Source: Ephydatia muelleri
Lineage: Eukaryota > Porifera > Demospongiae > Spongillida > Spongillidae
Direction: 5' to 3'
Assembly: GCA_013339895.1 (NCBI GenBank)
Contig: JABACO010000105.1
Location: forward strand, 41,001-105,000
Length of the DNA: 64,000 nt
This document shows positions 1 to 11,001 of the stretch, piece after piece. Position 1 is the first letter of the stretch. Each line of letters begins with the position of its first letter. Position numbers and translations under genes: made by a program. Under the pieces are notes generated by a model. It worked only from the letters and a program-made list of their open reading frames with translations. It ran no database searches and was not told where the DNA came from.

Positions 1-605
1 TAGCTTGCGATCAGCATTACAGAAGGACTTAAGAAATGACAAATCATTACTGCAATTGCAAGCACTTGGCATTAGTGACAGGGCCTTGGATGAAACAGCT
101 GTATGGAAATCCAGGCATCACTAACCTTGATACTATTTCATACATTAAAACATGTTTACAGTACCTAAAATCATTAAAGGATTGCCCATTACTTGTCTTA
201 ACAACATGCACAGATATGTTTGGAATAGATTTGGACAAAGAGACAGATGCTATACTGCAGTGTTTACAAATGATGAATGTACTGGGAAAGCAAGCTTGAA
301 TGAAATTTTGTTCCAACTTATAACTGGTATCATCGAAGTAATTGAACGACAAATGTAAGATTATCCTGCTCCTTAGCAACATTTAGTTCATGGGTGTGAA
401 GAAGCAACTTCATCTTTTGAGCCCGTCCTATACAAAATTTAAAATTTATTCCTGCTCATTGTGAGGTTTTGAACAAAGCCATGGTAACGTTTTATTTATT
501 TTAGACTTAACCTTTGCATCAACAAATCCAATTTTCACATTATGTGCATTTCTAAAATGATAATCAGCTAATCCAAGAGTTTTCTCTGCAAACATATGAT
601 GTGCA
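1..605. other. Unassigned flank, possible decayed coding
   Basis: No gene can be called here. Short overlapping open stretches lie on the plus strand between 36 and 358 in two frames, and they look like pieces of one coding sequence broken by frameshifts, but I do not recognise the product. The stretch ends with a plausible splice acceptor (…gtgcag at 600-605) just before the better exon that starts at 606. Confidence 0.25.
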
Positions 606-791
606 GGGGCAGAGAGCGTTTGACTTGCCAAAGGTGTTGGAATGTTGGATAGATTACCTCAATCAGTGTAAACGACTATTGGAAAGAAACCAGAAAAAAG
701 ATAGCAGTTATCGAAGAAAGTTACAAAAGAAAATACAGAGTGTTGCAGAAGGCAATGCAGAATTGTGTATAGAGTTTCCAGAGATGGATGA

Positions 792-994
792 TGTAGTGAT
801 GACGTCACTTCCGGAGTGGGCTTTGGCACTTAAGGCTGCGCAGTGCCAGAGCCGGACACATTACGAACGAACACCAGCTGGGCTGGAGTTGGTTGTTGTA
901 CCTGTTTAGTGTTATGTGTGTTCTCGTCATTGCTATTACTAATCATTGTCTGTAGCTTCTCACGTTAGTTCCCGCCACGCGTACGGCTACTACA
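792..994 (+). repeat. 5' LTR
   Basis: The 203-bp direct terminal repeat is bounded by TGTAG and CTACA. It is identical to the 3' copy apart from two neighbouring bases. The upstream target duplication GATGA occupies 787-791. An LTR this short must hold promoter and polyadenylation signals, but none stands out clearly by eye. Confidence 0.95.
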
Positions 995-995
995 T

Positions 996-1008
996 TGGCG
1001 ACGAGGGT
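996..1008 (+). other. Retrotransposon primer-binding site
   Basis: The bases TGGCGACGAGGGT lie one base after the 5' LTR, where the tRNA primer anneals to start minus-strand synthesis. TGGCG would pair with a tRNA ending in CGCCA. The tRNA species cannot be identified without the host tRNA set. Confidence 0.65.
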
Positions 1009-1022
1009 ATACTGGAACAGCG

Positions 1023-4004
1023 ATGGCGACCTCAATTGGCTCTGTTGGCACTGTGGAACCTTTTAACAGAGATACAGACAACTGGACATACTATTGTGAA
1101 CGGTTAGAGCAATATTTTGTTGCCAACGGTATTTCAGACGAGGCTAAGCAACGCGCAGTCTTGCTTACTGGATGCGGTGGGGATACGTACCAGCTTATCC
1201 GAAGCCTGGTGTTTCCTGCAAAACCAACGGAAAGGACGTTCAGTGAAATTGTGCAGTTGGTGCATGACAACTTGTTGCCGGCACCGTCTAGTATTGTGCA
1301 ACGCTTTAAGTTTTTTTGTCGTTCTCAACAGGATTCAGAAAGCGTGTCCCAGTTCGTGGCTGAACTAAGGAAGCTGTCGGAGTTTTGTGAGTTCGGGGAT
1401 ACGCTAGACGTCATGTTGAGGGACAGGTTGGTGTGCGGTGTCCGAAACCAGAAGCTGCAGCAGAGATTACTCGCGGAGTCTAACCTCACCTTCACAAAGG
1501 CTTTTGGAATTGCACAGACGGCAGAATTATCGGAACAAAATGCTAAAGACTTACAACGGGAGGAGACAATGGAGGTACATGTGCTGAACAAAAAAGGGCA
1601 GGAAAGAACAATGCCGACTAGTAGTAATTGTTTCCGTTGTCATGGTAATCACCTTGCGTCTGAGTGTCGTTTCAGGTTGGTAGACTGCAACAATTGTGGA
1701 AAACGAGGGCACATTGCTCGGGCATGCCGACAAAATCGGGGGGGCGGAGGGGACAGACATCCGGCACCAGGGAGGCCAGGCAGACAGAAGGTCCCAGCAA
1801 AATCAAAGGGGAAGACTAAACAAGATTCTCCAGAGCCCCTGCCAACTGACACCTTGTACTGTTTCCGTTCACCAGACCCTCTGAAAGCTCCAGTGAAAAT
1901 CAACAATGTAACAATTGTAATGGAGGTAGATACTGGAGCGGCAGCTTCGGTCATTAGCGAAAGAACGTACAAAAATTCATGGGTTGGTGTACCACGACCT
2001 CCCCTTTTGCCCACAGATGTGCTCCTGCGCACTTACTCGGGGGAAAGGCTGGACATTCGCGGGGAGATTAAGGTTGATGTTCAGTTCAGGGGTAAAGAGG
2101 CTAAATTGAATTTGCTGGTAGTCGGGGGGAAAGGTCCATCTCTGATGGGGAGGGATTGGATAAGTGTGCTACATCCTAACCTTGTTGTGCTCAATTCTAG
2201 TATGGATGGCAGCCTCAAATCATTGTTAGACAAACATGCGGCCTTGTTCAAGGAGGAGCTGGGTCAAATCAAAGGAGTGAAAGTCAAGATCCATGTGGAT
2301 CCCAAGGCCAGACCATCGTTCTTCAAACCACGACCAGTACCGTATGCCCTACGAGCTCGAGTGGAGGAAGAGCTTAAAAGATTGGAGACAGCAGGAATAA
2401 TAGAGCCAGTGTCTCACTCTGATTGGGCAGCTCCTGTCGTTCCAGTGGTCAAAGGAGATGGTAACATTCGTCTGTGCGGGGATTATAAGGTGACCATAAA
2501 TCGGGTTGCAAGTTTGGAGAAATACCCATTGCCACGCATTGAAGATTTAATATCGTCCCTAGGAAAAGGGAAGGTATTCACAAAGCTAGATCTTGCTAAT
2601 GCTTACTTGCAGGTAGAGCTGGAGCAAGAATCAAAGAAATATGTGACAATCTCGACTCACAAAGGCTTATTCCAGTATAGCAGATTACCTTTTGGTGTGG
2701 CTTCAGCTCCTGCCATTTTTCAACATACAATGGAAAACATCCTGCAAGGCATTCCAGATGTGTTGGTGTATCTGGATGACATCTTGGTGGCAGGATCATC
2801 GGAGGCAGAGCATATGCAGCTACTAGAGATAGTTTTGGCTAAGTTGGAAAATGCTGGTATAAGGTTAAAGAGATCTAAGTGTCACTTCATGTTACCTTCA
2901 ATCCAGTACTTAGGTCATCACATTTCAGCAGAGGGGATTCGCCCAGCAGATGACAAGAAGCGTGCTGTATTGGATGCCCCTGTGCCACAGAACGTTCCTC
3001 AGTTGCGCTCATTCCTAGGACTGGTGAATTTCTATGGGAAGTTTCTTCACAACCTGGCTGACACACTGGCCCCACTTCACCAGCTCCTGAGGAAGAACGA
3101 ACGTTGGCACTGGGGACAACAGCAAGGAAAAGCTTTTGAGAAAGCTAAGTCGCAACTAACATCACCTTGTGTCTTGACTCATTTTGATCCAGACAAAAGA
3201 TTAGTGCTGTCATGTGATGCATCGCCCTATGGATTAGGAGCAGTGTTGGCCCACCAGTTTGAAGACGGTTCAGAAAGGCCCGTTGCATTTGCTTCCCGCT
3301 CATTGGCCCCGGCAGAAAGGAAATATTCCCAAATAGAGAAAGAGGGCCTGGCAATTGTCTATGGAGTTAAAAGATTCCACCAGTTTTTGTTGGGTAGGCA
3401 CTTCATGGTATATTCCGATCACAAACCTCTCCAATACTTATTCTCTGAGTCTCGGCCTGTTCCTGCCATGGCATCAGCCAGAATCCAGAGGTGGGCATTA
3501 ACACTGAGCGCCTACAACTACCATATTGTGTACAGATCAGCAAAGGAACAGAGCAATGCAGATGGTCTTAGTAGGCTTCCTGTAGAAGAAGCCCCAAAGG
3601 AGACCTTTTTACCCGGGGAGATGGTGTTGACTCTAGGAGCTTTCTTGGATGAGGGTTGCCCTGTGACAGTGTCTTCTATCAGAGCTTGGACAGCAAAGGA
3701 TCCTATACTGGCTCGGGTTAAGGGATTGATCCTTGGTGGTTGGCCAGCAGGAGACATCAAACTGAGCGGTGAGCTAAGAATATACCAGCAAAGGGCTATG
3801 GAGCTCAGTGTGCAGGATGGCTGTGTGATGTGGGGTAGTAGGGTAGTGATTCCTCCGGTGGGACGTGCACATGTGTTACAGTTGTTACATGAAGGGCATC
3901 CCGGCATCACCAGAATGAAGGCCTTGGCAAGAGGAGTGGTCTGGTGGCCAGGGATAGACTCAGAGTTGGAGTCAAAGGTGAAGGTTGCGAAGCCTGTCAA
4001 GTAA
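1023..4004 (+). CDS. Gag-Pol polyprotein up to the integrase zinc region
   Basis: The 993-codon frame starts at an ATG 28 bases after the LTR. Residues 1-190 are a Gag-like capsid region. Two zinc knuckles start near Cys203 (CFRCHGNH, with slightly short C-C-H-C spacing) and Cys222 (CNNCGKRGH, standard). The protease motif DTGAA begins at Asp303. Reverse transcriptase follows, with LDLANAYLQV and the catalytic YLDD at 583-586. RNase H shows CDASPYGLGA with Asp732 and the later YSDHKPL. The integrase N-terminal zinc region begins with HEGHPG at 956-961, but the frame then leaves the family pattern near nucleotide 3980 and stops at 4004. Gag and Pol are fused in one frame with no gag stop. The zinc-knuckle Gag and arrangement resemble the Mag/CsRN1-type K02A2.6-like elements of invertebrates; that clade is my inference. 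Confidence 0.93.
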   Translation: MATSIGSVGTVEPFNRDTDNWTYYCERLEQYFVANGISDEAKQRAVLLTGCGGDTYQLIRSLVFPAKPTERTFSEIVQLVHDNLLPAPSSIVQRFKFFCRSQQDSESVSQFVAELRKLSEFCEFGDTLDVMLRDRLVCGVRNQKLQQRLLAESNLTFTKAFGIAQTAELSEQNAKDLQREETMEVHVLNKKGQERTMPTSSNCFRCHGNHLASECRFRLVDCNNCGKRGHIARACRQNRGGGGDRHPAPGRPGRQKVPAKSKGKTKQDSPEPLPTDTLYCFRSPDPLKAPVKINNVTIVMEVDTGAAASVISERTYKNSWVGVPRPPLLPTDVLLRTYSGERLDIRGEIKVDVQFRGKEAKLNLLVVGGKGPSLMGRDWISVLHPNLVVLNSSMDGSLKSLLDKHAALFKEELGQIKGVKVKIHVDPKARPSFFKPRPVPYALRARVEEELKRLETAGIIEPVSHSDWAAPVVPVVKGDGNIRLCGDYKVTINRVASLEKYPLPRIEDLISSLGKGKVFTKLDLANAYLQVELEQESKKYVTISTHKGLFQYSRLPFGVASAPAIFQHTMENILQGIPDVLVYLDDILVAGSSEAEHMQLLEIVLAKLENAGIRLKRSKCHFMLPSIQYLGHHISAEGIRPADDKKRAVLDAPVPQNVPQLRSFLGLVNFYGKFLHNLADTLAPLHQLLRKNERWHWGQQQGKAFEKAKSQLTSPCVLTHFDPDKRLVLSCDASPYGLGAVLAHQFEDGSERPVAFASRSLAPAERKYSQIEKEGLAIVYGVKRFHQFLLGRHFMVYSDHKPLQYLFSESRPVPAMASARIQRWALTLSAYNYHIVYRSAKEQSNADGLSRLPVEEAPKETFLPGEMVLTLGAFLDEGCPVTVSSIRAWTAKDPILARVKGLILGGWPAGDIKLSGELRIYQQRAMELSVQDGCVMWGSRVVIPPVGRAHVLQLLHEGHPGITRMKALARGVVWWPGIDSELESKVKVAKPVK

Positions 4005-5107
4005 ACAGGAAGTCTCCCCCAAAGGCCCCATTGCACCCTTGGGAGTGGCCCTCTAAGCCGTGGTCACGCCTCCACATTGATCATGCTGGCCCCTTTATGG
4101 GTAAAATATTTTTGATCGTGGTAGATTCTTACTCTAAGTGGCTTGAAGTCGTTCCAGTGGCCTCTACGAGTTCTCAGCAGACAATCAAAGAATTAAGACA
4201 CATGTTTGCTACCCATGGATTGCCTGAAATTGTGGTGTCAGATAACGGCACAGCTTTTTCTTCTACAGAATTTGGTCACTTCATGAAGCACAATGGTATC
4301 AGGCATATACGGTGTGCCCCTTATCACCCATCTAGTAATGGGTTAGCTGAACGCGCAGTCCAAACATTCAAGGAAGCAATGAGGAAAACTGAAGGTGACC
4401 TTAACATTCGAATTAACAGATTTCTTTCTTGTTACAGGGTCACACCTCATGCCACAACAGGTCAACCACCAGCACAGCTCCTCATGGGGAGGCGTCCTAG
4501 AACACTGCTGGATCTCATGGTCCCAGACATCACCTCACAAGTCCACAGAAGCCAAGAGCGTCAAAAGACCGCACATGACCATGGAGTTAAACCTCGGTCA
4601 TTCATGGTGGGGGATGTAGTGTATGTGAAGAACTTTCGAGTTCCACCGAAATGGATCCCAGGGGTTATCATAGCTCAGACTGGTCCATTGTCGTATGCAG
4701 TTCGGTTGGACACTGGTGTGGAGGTCAAACGTCATGTGGACCATGTAAGGTTCCAAGAACATGGGCTACCGTTGGAGGAGAAAGAATCTGGAATTGAAGG
4801 GGATGGTACTGATGCCGCACTACCAGCCCCCATCAATCAAGAGGACACTGCTTCAGAGATAGAGCCAGATCCACTAGCTGAACAGGAAAGGAATGATGAA
4901 AGACCTGGTGAGGCTGATGAACAGGAGATGGATAACGAAGGAGCTGAGGACGCTGATGAAGTGCAGGAGGCAAGGGTTGAACAAAGGGAGGTCCGCAGAT
5001 CAAATAGACAACGTCATCCACCTGATCGTTATCGTGACTATGTTTGGAAACTAAAAGGGGAGGAGTGTAGTGATGACGTCACTTCCGGAGTGGGCTTTGG
5101 CACTTAA
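3944..5107 (+). CDS. Integrase catalytic core and C-terminus (pol, shifted frame)
   Basis: This frame carries the rest of Pol, shifted relative to the upstream frame. Family similarity begins at about 3977 with the two cysteines of the H2C2 zinc site (CEAC). The catalytic triad is visible as Asp46 (LHIDHAGPF), Asp100 (VVSDNGTAF) and Glu136 (NGLAERAVQ) in this frame's numbering, with the classic 35-residue D-E spacing. A GPY/F-type module (QTGPLSYAVRLD) follows, then an acidic tail. The coding region runs 40 bp into the 3' LTR. The zinc site is split between the two frames by what looks like a single missing base around 3976-3981. I see no slippery heptamer there, so a disabling mutation or sequencing error is more likely than programmed frameshifting. 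The first ATG-like codon of this frame lies in the overlap and is probably not a real start. Confidence 0.85.
   Translation: MARDRLRVGVKGEGCEACQVNRKSPPKAPLHPWEWPSKPWSRLHIDHAGPFMGKIFLIVVDSYSKWLEVVPVASTSSQQTIKELRHMFATHGLPEIVVSDNGTAFSSTEFGHFMKHNGIRHIRCAPYHPSSNGLAERAVQTFKEAMRKTEGDLNIRINRFLSCYRVTPHATTGQPPAQLLMGRRPRTLLDLMVPDITSQVHRSQERQKTAHDHGVKPRSFMVGDVVYVKNFRVPPKWIPGVIIAQTGPLSYAVRLDTGVEVKRHVDHVRFQEHGLPLEEKESGIEGDGTDAALPAPINQEDTASEIEPDPLAEQERNDERPGEADEQEMDNEGAEDADEVQEARVEQREVRRSNRQRHPPDRYRDYVWKLKGEECSDDVTSGVGFGT
5053..5065 (+). other. Polypurine tract
   Basis: The purine run AAAAGGGGAGGAG sits directly before the 3' LTR, where the plus-strand primer is generated in LTR retrotransposons. Confidence 0.8.
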
Positions 5108-5268
5108 GGCTGATCAGTGCCAGAGCCGGACACATTACGAACGAACACCAGCTGGGCTGGAGTTGGTTGTTGTACCTGTTTAGTGTTATGTGTGTTCTCG
5201 TCATTGCTATTACTAATCATTGTCTGTAGCTTCTCACGTTAGTTCCCGCCACGCGTACGGCTACTACA
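5066..5268 (+). repeat. 3' LTR
   Basis: This is the 203-bp partner of the 5' LTR, directly followed by the second GATGA target duplication (5269-5273). It contains the stop codon of the integrase frame at 5105-5107. Confidence 0.95.
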
Positions 5269-5532
5269 GATGAATCCCACATAAAAGCAATTCTGGCCAA
5301 TCCATGCAGAAGTGATTGATAGACTCTGCTTTGAACTTTTGTTAACGAAGAAAATGTATTATACCAAGGTAAAATTGTAGCAGTAAAGTTATCTAAAAAT
5401 TGTAAAGGGTATAAGATAACTGCTACTTATTGGAAACGAGGAAGCAGTCAAGAAGATGTTTCAATGACGCTATATGAATTCTTAGTTGACTATATCACAG
5501 ATGATTTTTACATTAGTGAAATTGATGTATAA

Positions 5533-7510
5533 CACTATTCTATACTTCTTATGTGTGTGCAAGACTTGTAAAAAAAATTTGGTGTGATTATATTATAGAT
5601 TGTAGTTGCTATAGCAAAGAGAACAAAAATCGTCACAATTTTTTATGCGCTACTGCATGGATTACCATAGTCGCAAAATCCGATGTTTGGATCGCTATAA
5701 CTTTTTCACTGCTTATGCAAATGCCACGTTTCACATATCATTTTAATTCATTTAATTTGCTCTTTAAGGCAGTACCAAACTTGGTGCAAAATATAGCGTT
5801 TGAAAAAAATATACCCGTACCTAATAAAGTCTCTGACAGTACTCTCCGTCAGACCTTCAAACAATGATTCCCTTCCCTCGTGCGCTCCCCTGGTCCAGTC
5901 TCTTATAGAGTTCGTTTGAAAAATAATCCACTTTGTCTTCTACACTGTAAGGCAACCTACGAGAACGTTCCCTTCATGAATTGCAGTGGCAAGTGCAGCA
6001 TTGTGTAAACTTACTACGCTTACAGCTGTGGCTAGATAAGAACTCCACCTGAACACAACAGCAAATAAAAGGTGAAACAGTCGCTCCTTCATGACAGAAA
6101 TTCTTTGCGATGTACATGTACACTTCATATACATGTTTTGAACACCAGTTTTGACTTTGTGCATGGATATGATAGAGCGCTCAATTGGCAGCACGACACG
6201 CACATTAATCACAAGAAACAACTCAATCATTTTTTCAGGCTCTCAAGCAATACATTATATGTTGCCTTTGGACAAAACACATTTTTATATCAAAGTACTG
6301 AAAGCCGTTTGAATGAAATTCATTTTTGCATACCCTAATCTTCTTTTGTGTTTGATGTTAAACGCGCGCTTATGACGCCCGCCGCGTGAGGAATGCTAAG
6401 CTTATTCATTTTTGAATGTGGTACTGCAGGATCTAGGAATGTGGTGCTGCTTCCAAGCGGTTCGAACGGGTGTCTAATTTGAAGTTGTTAATTAATTTGT
6501 TTTTAAAGTTAATTAAGCATCGTTAATAACTTGTAAATAAAGTGATGTTAACACATTTGCCTAACCTCAAGTTGTTAGATTCTAAATATCAGATTTATTT
6601 CATACTCCTATCAAAAGTTATATCCGTTCAAAAGCATCGTGGACACTCGGTATAGTTCATTTTACCCGGTCCAAATCTTATTTCCGTGCTCTTTACACCA
6701 CCATTGCCTTTCAATCCTATATGTATATGTCACCAACTTTCTCGTATAAAAGATTCATAGTACTTGTTTCTTTTCCCTGTCGTAAAAGCCATTTGGAGGG
6801 GAATATGGAAATTTTGAGGGTGAACACTTCCGACGGTCCGCAAAAGTTTCCCTTGAATATGATTTGTTTTGGGCGAGCACCACAAACGGCTCTTGGATAA
6901 TTTACTCAAATTCAACAATGATTGTAGCCTTAAATTATTTTATATGGGATTGGACCTAACGCCTACTTATAACATTTCCAGTACGCGCGATAGAAATGTA
7001 ACGCCTGCGTTGAAGTATATGACTAATTAAAAATTCAGAGACTTAAAACTCCATGACAGATACTCTAGATCTCTAGATACTCCGATTCTCTGCGAGTAAA
7101 AACCAATGTGCATGTGAGGACATTTAATATCAGTCAAAACATGCGCTAGGTCCCTTTTCGCGGAAACGATCGCATATAATTCTCCTATCACCTTGGCCTC
7201 CTCTTCCCCAGTCTTTTCCTCATCTCCGATCTCCACCTCCCCGTCGTCTATGGCGGCCACATGCATGAATTGGTTCCGACGGCCATGCAGGCAGAGGTGC
7301 GTTACAGCATGTTTGACAAATGTCAAACGATAGCATATCTTATTTATAGATAGGGACTGCAAATCAAACTAACATAAATGCACTTCAGATTACAGTTATT
7401 AATTGCACTTTTTAAATAAATCGGAAATACATGTGCAACAACTAGCATGCACACCACAATAATTCGTGTAACTCTGATTGTCACATGCACCTGGTAATTA
7501 ATTCTTGATA
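5533..7510. other. No gene seen
   Basis: This AT-rich stretch contains several open frames of around 100 codons on both strands, but none shows recognisable motifs or paired splice sites. At 6683-6780 a segment (…ctttacaccaccattg…ccaactttctcgt) is a diverged copy of one arm of the foldback element at 50.15-50.44 kb. Confidence 0.5.
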
Positions 7511-7516
7511 GTGCCT

Positions 7517-7686
7517 CCACACACACACACAAACCCCACACACAAACACCATACACACACCACAAACACACACCACATACAAACACCACACACACATGCA
7601 CCACATACAAACACCACACACACACCACACACACACACACACACCATACACACACCATACCACACCACACACACACACACCACACA

Positions 7687-7717
<31 letters not shown>

Positions 7718-7733
7718 CCACAAACACACACCA
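7517..7733. repeat. CA-rich complex microsatellite
   Basis: About 215 bp is built from CA dinucleotides broken by AAACC, CCATA and CCAC interruptions. The first 60 bp or so (7517-7580) is an inverted copy of the start of the TG-rich array at 9707. Open frames across it encode only Thr-His or Cys-Val repeats and are not genes. A shorter CA/CATG patch lies at 7894-7940. Confidence 0.9.
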
Positions 7734-8036
7734 TGGCTACTGCTACAGACTACCAGGCCAAGCCAGTGTGCATGCTGATGTTTTAGTAAAGCTGATTTCC
7801 AATGAAAAGAAGCATGTACAAAACACCCCCACTGATGATCGAGTACGACATCACTCCCACCCCAAACCCTCCTTCAGATCATGACTCCAGACACAAACAC
7901 ACATGCACACACACATACACACACACATGCACACACAAACTCCTCTAGCATGAGATGTCCAGTTCCAATCTATATAGTCTGTCCAGATTGCCCAAACACT
8001 ATAGACTATTTGAGACCCACACTGCAAAAACAAAAG

Positions 8037-8260
8037 CGCGACTATCACTTGCCCGAGCGAGTGATAGTCGCGTTAGACATAGCACTCGCTATAACGAGTG
8101 ATTCTCACCCGACTTTACCACGAGTGATATTCACGCATTAAAACGTCACTTATAATTATCACTCGCTTGACAGAGTGAGATCACGTGCTACAAAAGGTGA
8201 GGTTCACTTGTATTGTACGCGAGTGACTTGCAATCGTTAGTTACGAGTGTTATTCACCAT
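8037..8260. repeat. Hairpin and cluster of GAGTGATA/TATCACTC motifs
   Basis: A perfect 13-bp inverted repeat (8037-8049 and 8060-8072, CGCGACTATCACT) encloses a 10-base loop. Over the next 190 bp the core GAGTGAT or its complement recurs several times (for example near 8095, 8131, 8161 and 8221). The cluster has no coding potential that I recognise. It may be a small foldback element or a binding-site cluster. Confidence 0.6.
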
Positions 8261-8624
8261 ACAAACATAATGAAACTTTTTTTTCCATCGCAGCGTACAG
8301 ACAAACAAAAGCAAATAGTACGGTTAGCAAAACTGCTAAACTGCTTCAATACACTTCCAATTAGGCTGAATGGGAAAGCTGAAGATAAAAGAGATAAGAA
8401 AGAACTTTAAAGAACTTGTACATAATACATGAAACACTGTACAAACCTTGTAAAGGATCCTTTGCTATGGAACACAGCAGATGCTGTAAATGTTAAACCT
8501 CCACAATCGAACTGATGTGACCTTCGCCCCACATGTAGCTAGCTAGGCATCAAGGACAAAGATTTGAGAATGCGTGACTTGTACAGTGGAGTACATAGAT
8601 TAGTGTTGAGACACACAAACAAAC

Positions 8625-9700
<1,076 letters not shown>

Positions 9701-9706
9701 TTAGAT

Positions 9707-9965
9707 CCCTGTGGTGTGTGTTTGTGGTGTGTGTATGGTGTTTGTGTGTGGGGTTTGTGTGTGTGTGTGGTGTGTGTTTGTGTATGGGGTATGTGTGGTG
9801 TGAGTGTGATGTTCGTATGTGATGTGCATGTGAGTGCATGGTGTATGTGTGTGTGTTTGTGGTGTGTGTGGGGTGTGGTATGTGAGTGCATGGTGTGTGT
9901 GGTGTGTGTTTGTGGTGTGTGTTTGTGGTGTGTATGGGGTGTGGTATGTGTGTGCTTGGTGTGTG
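9707..9965. repeat. TG-rich complex microsatellite
   Basis: About 260 bp of TGTG with GGTG, TATG and TTTG interruptions. Its first 60 bases are the reverse complement of 7517-7580, including the same pattern of interruptions. Confidence 0.9.
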
Positions 9966-10573
9966 TAGTTTAACAACTCCATTCAGTACGCATTGATTCA
10001 CACCACATGTACATTAAGATTCTTCGATTAGAACGCTACTTATATTCGTGTGCTAGCATAGTTCATTTGCCATATTGTTTGGTTCAATTTACAGTGTCTT
10101 TTCAAATTTGCAACGAATGGAATCATCGGATCCCCATACGGAACCAGTTCTCGAGAAGCGCTTCAAAAGAAGAAGAAGAATGGGAGTCTGACACGAATAC
10201 TTCATGTCATGAGTGAACATCCTTAACCGGTGAAAGTAAAAGGAAAGTTCTTAAGGTACAAATACACTTGACATTAGTAACATTCATCATACATGTACAC
10301 TGTGTATACCAGCTGCTTCATTCATAGATGAAAGACATCCCTCTGCCTAGTACCCTGCGCACAACAGTAGTGAAGTTATGGGAGGTACTATGTGCAGTGA
10401 GTCAAATCACTTGTCACCAAATGACTTCTTTTCGTTGTTGGCATACGGAATCCTAAGAATTTATACAGCATACTGTCAAATGAATCACCACCCCAGAATG
10501 CAATTCCACCAAAAGGTAAGTTTAGCTAGTGTGGATAACAAGGATGAAATGCTACTCTATTCTGTCTATACAG

Positions 10574-10986
10574 GCCAAACAATGGGTTCAACTCTTCTTA
10601 AGCATCAAAGAACAGGGTCACCAAAAGAAATATTACATGCATGCAATGGTATACCATGTCCCAAACATTATACGCCAATACGGAAATTTGAAACAATTTT
10701 CATGTCAAGGTTGGTAATGCACTGTACTTCTTTCTTGATAGTTATTTATGCACTTCAAGTGTTGAGATACACAACGATTATGCAAAAAAAAAACCACTTC
10801 TCTAGCAATCGATGGGATGCACCAGCTGACATTATGATGACAGAGTACAGGCTGGAGGTGCTGCAGGAATATAGTAGAGAAAAGAGGGCATATACTAAGC
10901 GGGACTCTGGTTACTGGCATGAAGGTGGAATTGAGGCCCTCCGAGCTAAACGTAGAGAAGCAGTACAAAGGCCAGCAATCCTTGAG
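10574..10986 (+). pseudogene. Two exons of an uncharacterised transposon-like gene
   Basis: Exon-like block one (10574-10709) follows the acceptor ctatacag and ends at CAAG before gttggt. It encodes AKQWVQLFLSIKEQGHQKKY, then MHAMVYHVPNIIRQYGNLKQ. Block two (about 10757-10986) encodes SSNRWDAPADIMMTEYRLEV and a lysine/arginine-rich tail before a GTTAAT donor. The pairing of a 'MHAMVYHVP…YG…F' segment with a following 'N(D)…SSN' segment recalls an uncharacterised protein family repeated in many cnidarian and sponge genomes and usually taken as transposon-derived; this comes from memory of the pattern and was not checked by search. A run of ten A's at 10786-10795 coincides with a switch of the best reading frame, so the copy appears frameshifted. 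Confidence 0.4.
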
Positions 10987-11001
10987 GTTAATTATATGTG
11001 A

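Larger units (their letters stand above)
792..5268 (+). mobile_element. Ty3/gypsy LTR retrotransposon
   Basis: This is an almost complete LTR retrotransposon of 4,477 bp. Both LTRs are 203 bp and start TG and end CA. They differ only at two adjacent bases (CG versus AT, about 837-840 versus 5111-5114). The element is flanked by the 5-bp direct repeat GATGA (787-791 and 5269-5273), the usual Ty3/gypsy target duplication. Inside are a primer-binding site, a gag-pol frame with the order Gag, zinc knuckles, protease, reverse transcriptase, RNase H and integrase, and a polypurine tract before the 3' LTR. The protein order (RT before integrase) defines Ty3/gypsy (Metaviridae) rather than Ty1/copia. 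There is no env-like frame. Near-identical LTRs mean recent insertion, but a single-base frame break within the integrase zinc-binding region suggests this copy is defective. Confidence 0.95.
606..5532 (+). pseudogene. Unrecognised coding region split by a retrotransposon
   Basis: An exon-like stretch begins after an acceptor at about 605 and encodes a lysine- and glutamine-rich segment (motifs FDLPKVLECW and RRKLQKKIQ). It is cut at 791 by the Ty3/gypsy insertion and picks up again after the target duplication at 5274, reading SHIKAILANP before a stop. A second open segment in another frame (about 5342-5532, ending in ISEIDV and a stop) looks like the rest of the same gene after a frameshift. 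So the host sequence was probably coding or recently coding when the element landed, and is now broken both by the insertion and by at least one frameshift. I do not recognise the family. It could itself be part of an older transposon rather than a host gene. Confidence 0.35.

Noticed and set aside
792-5268. Endogenous retrovirus with an envelope gene
   Set aside because: After the integrase frame only the polypurine tract and the LTR remain, leaving no room for env.
6455-6475. tRNA-like B box (ggttcgaac)
   Set aside because: No A box or cloverleaf pairing at the right distance.
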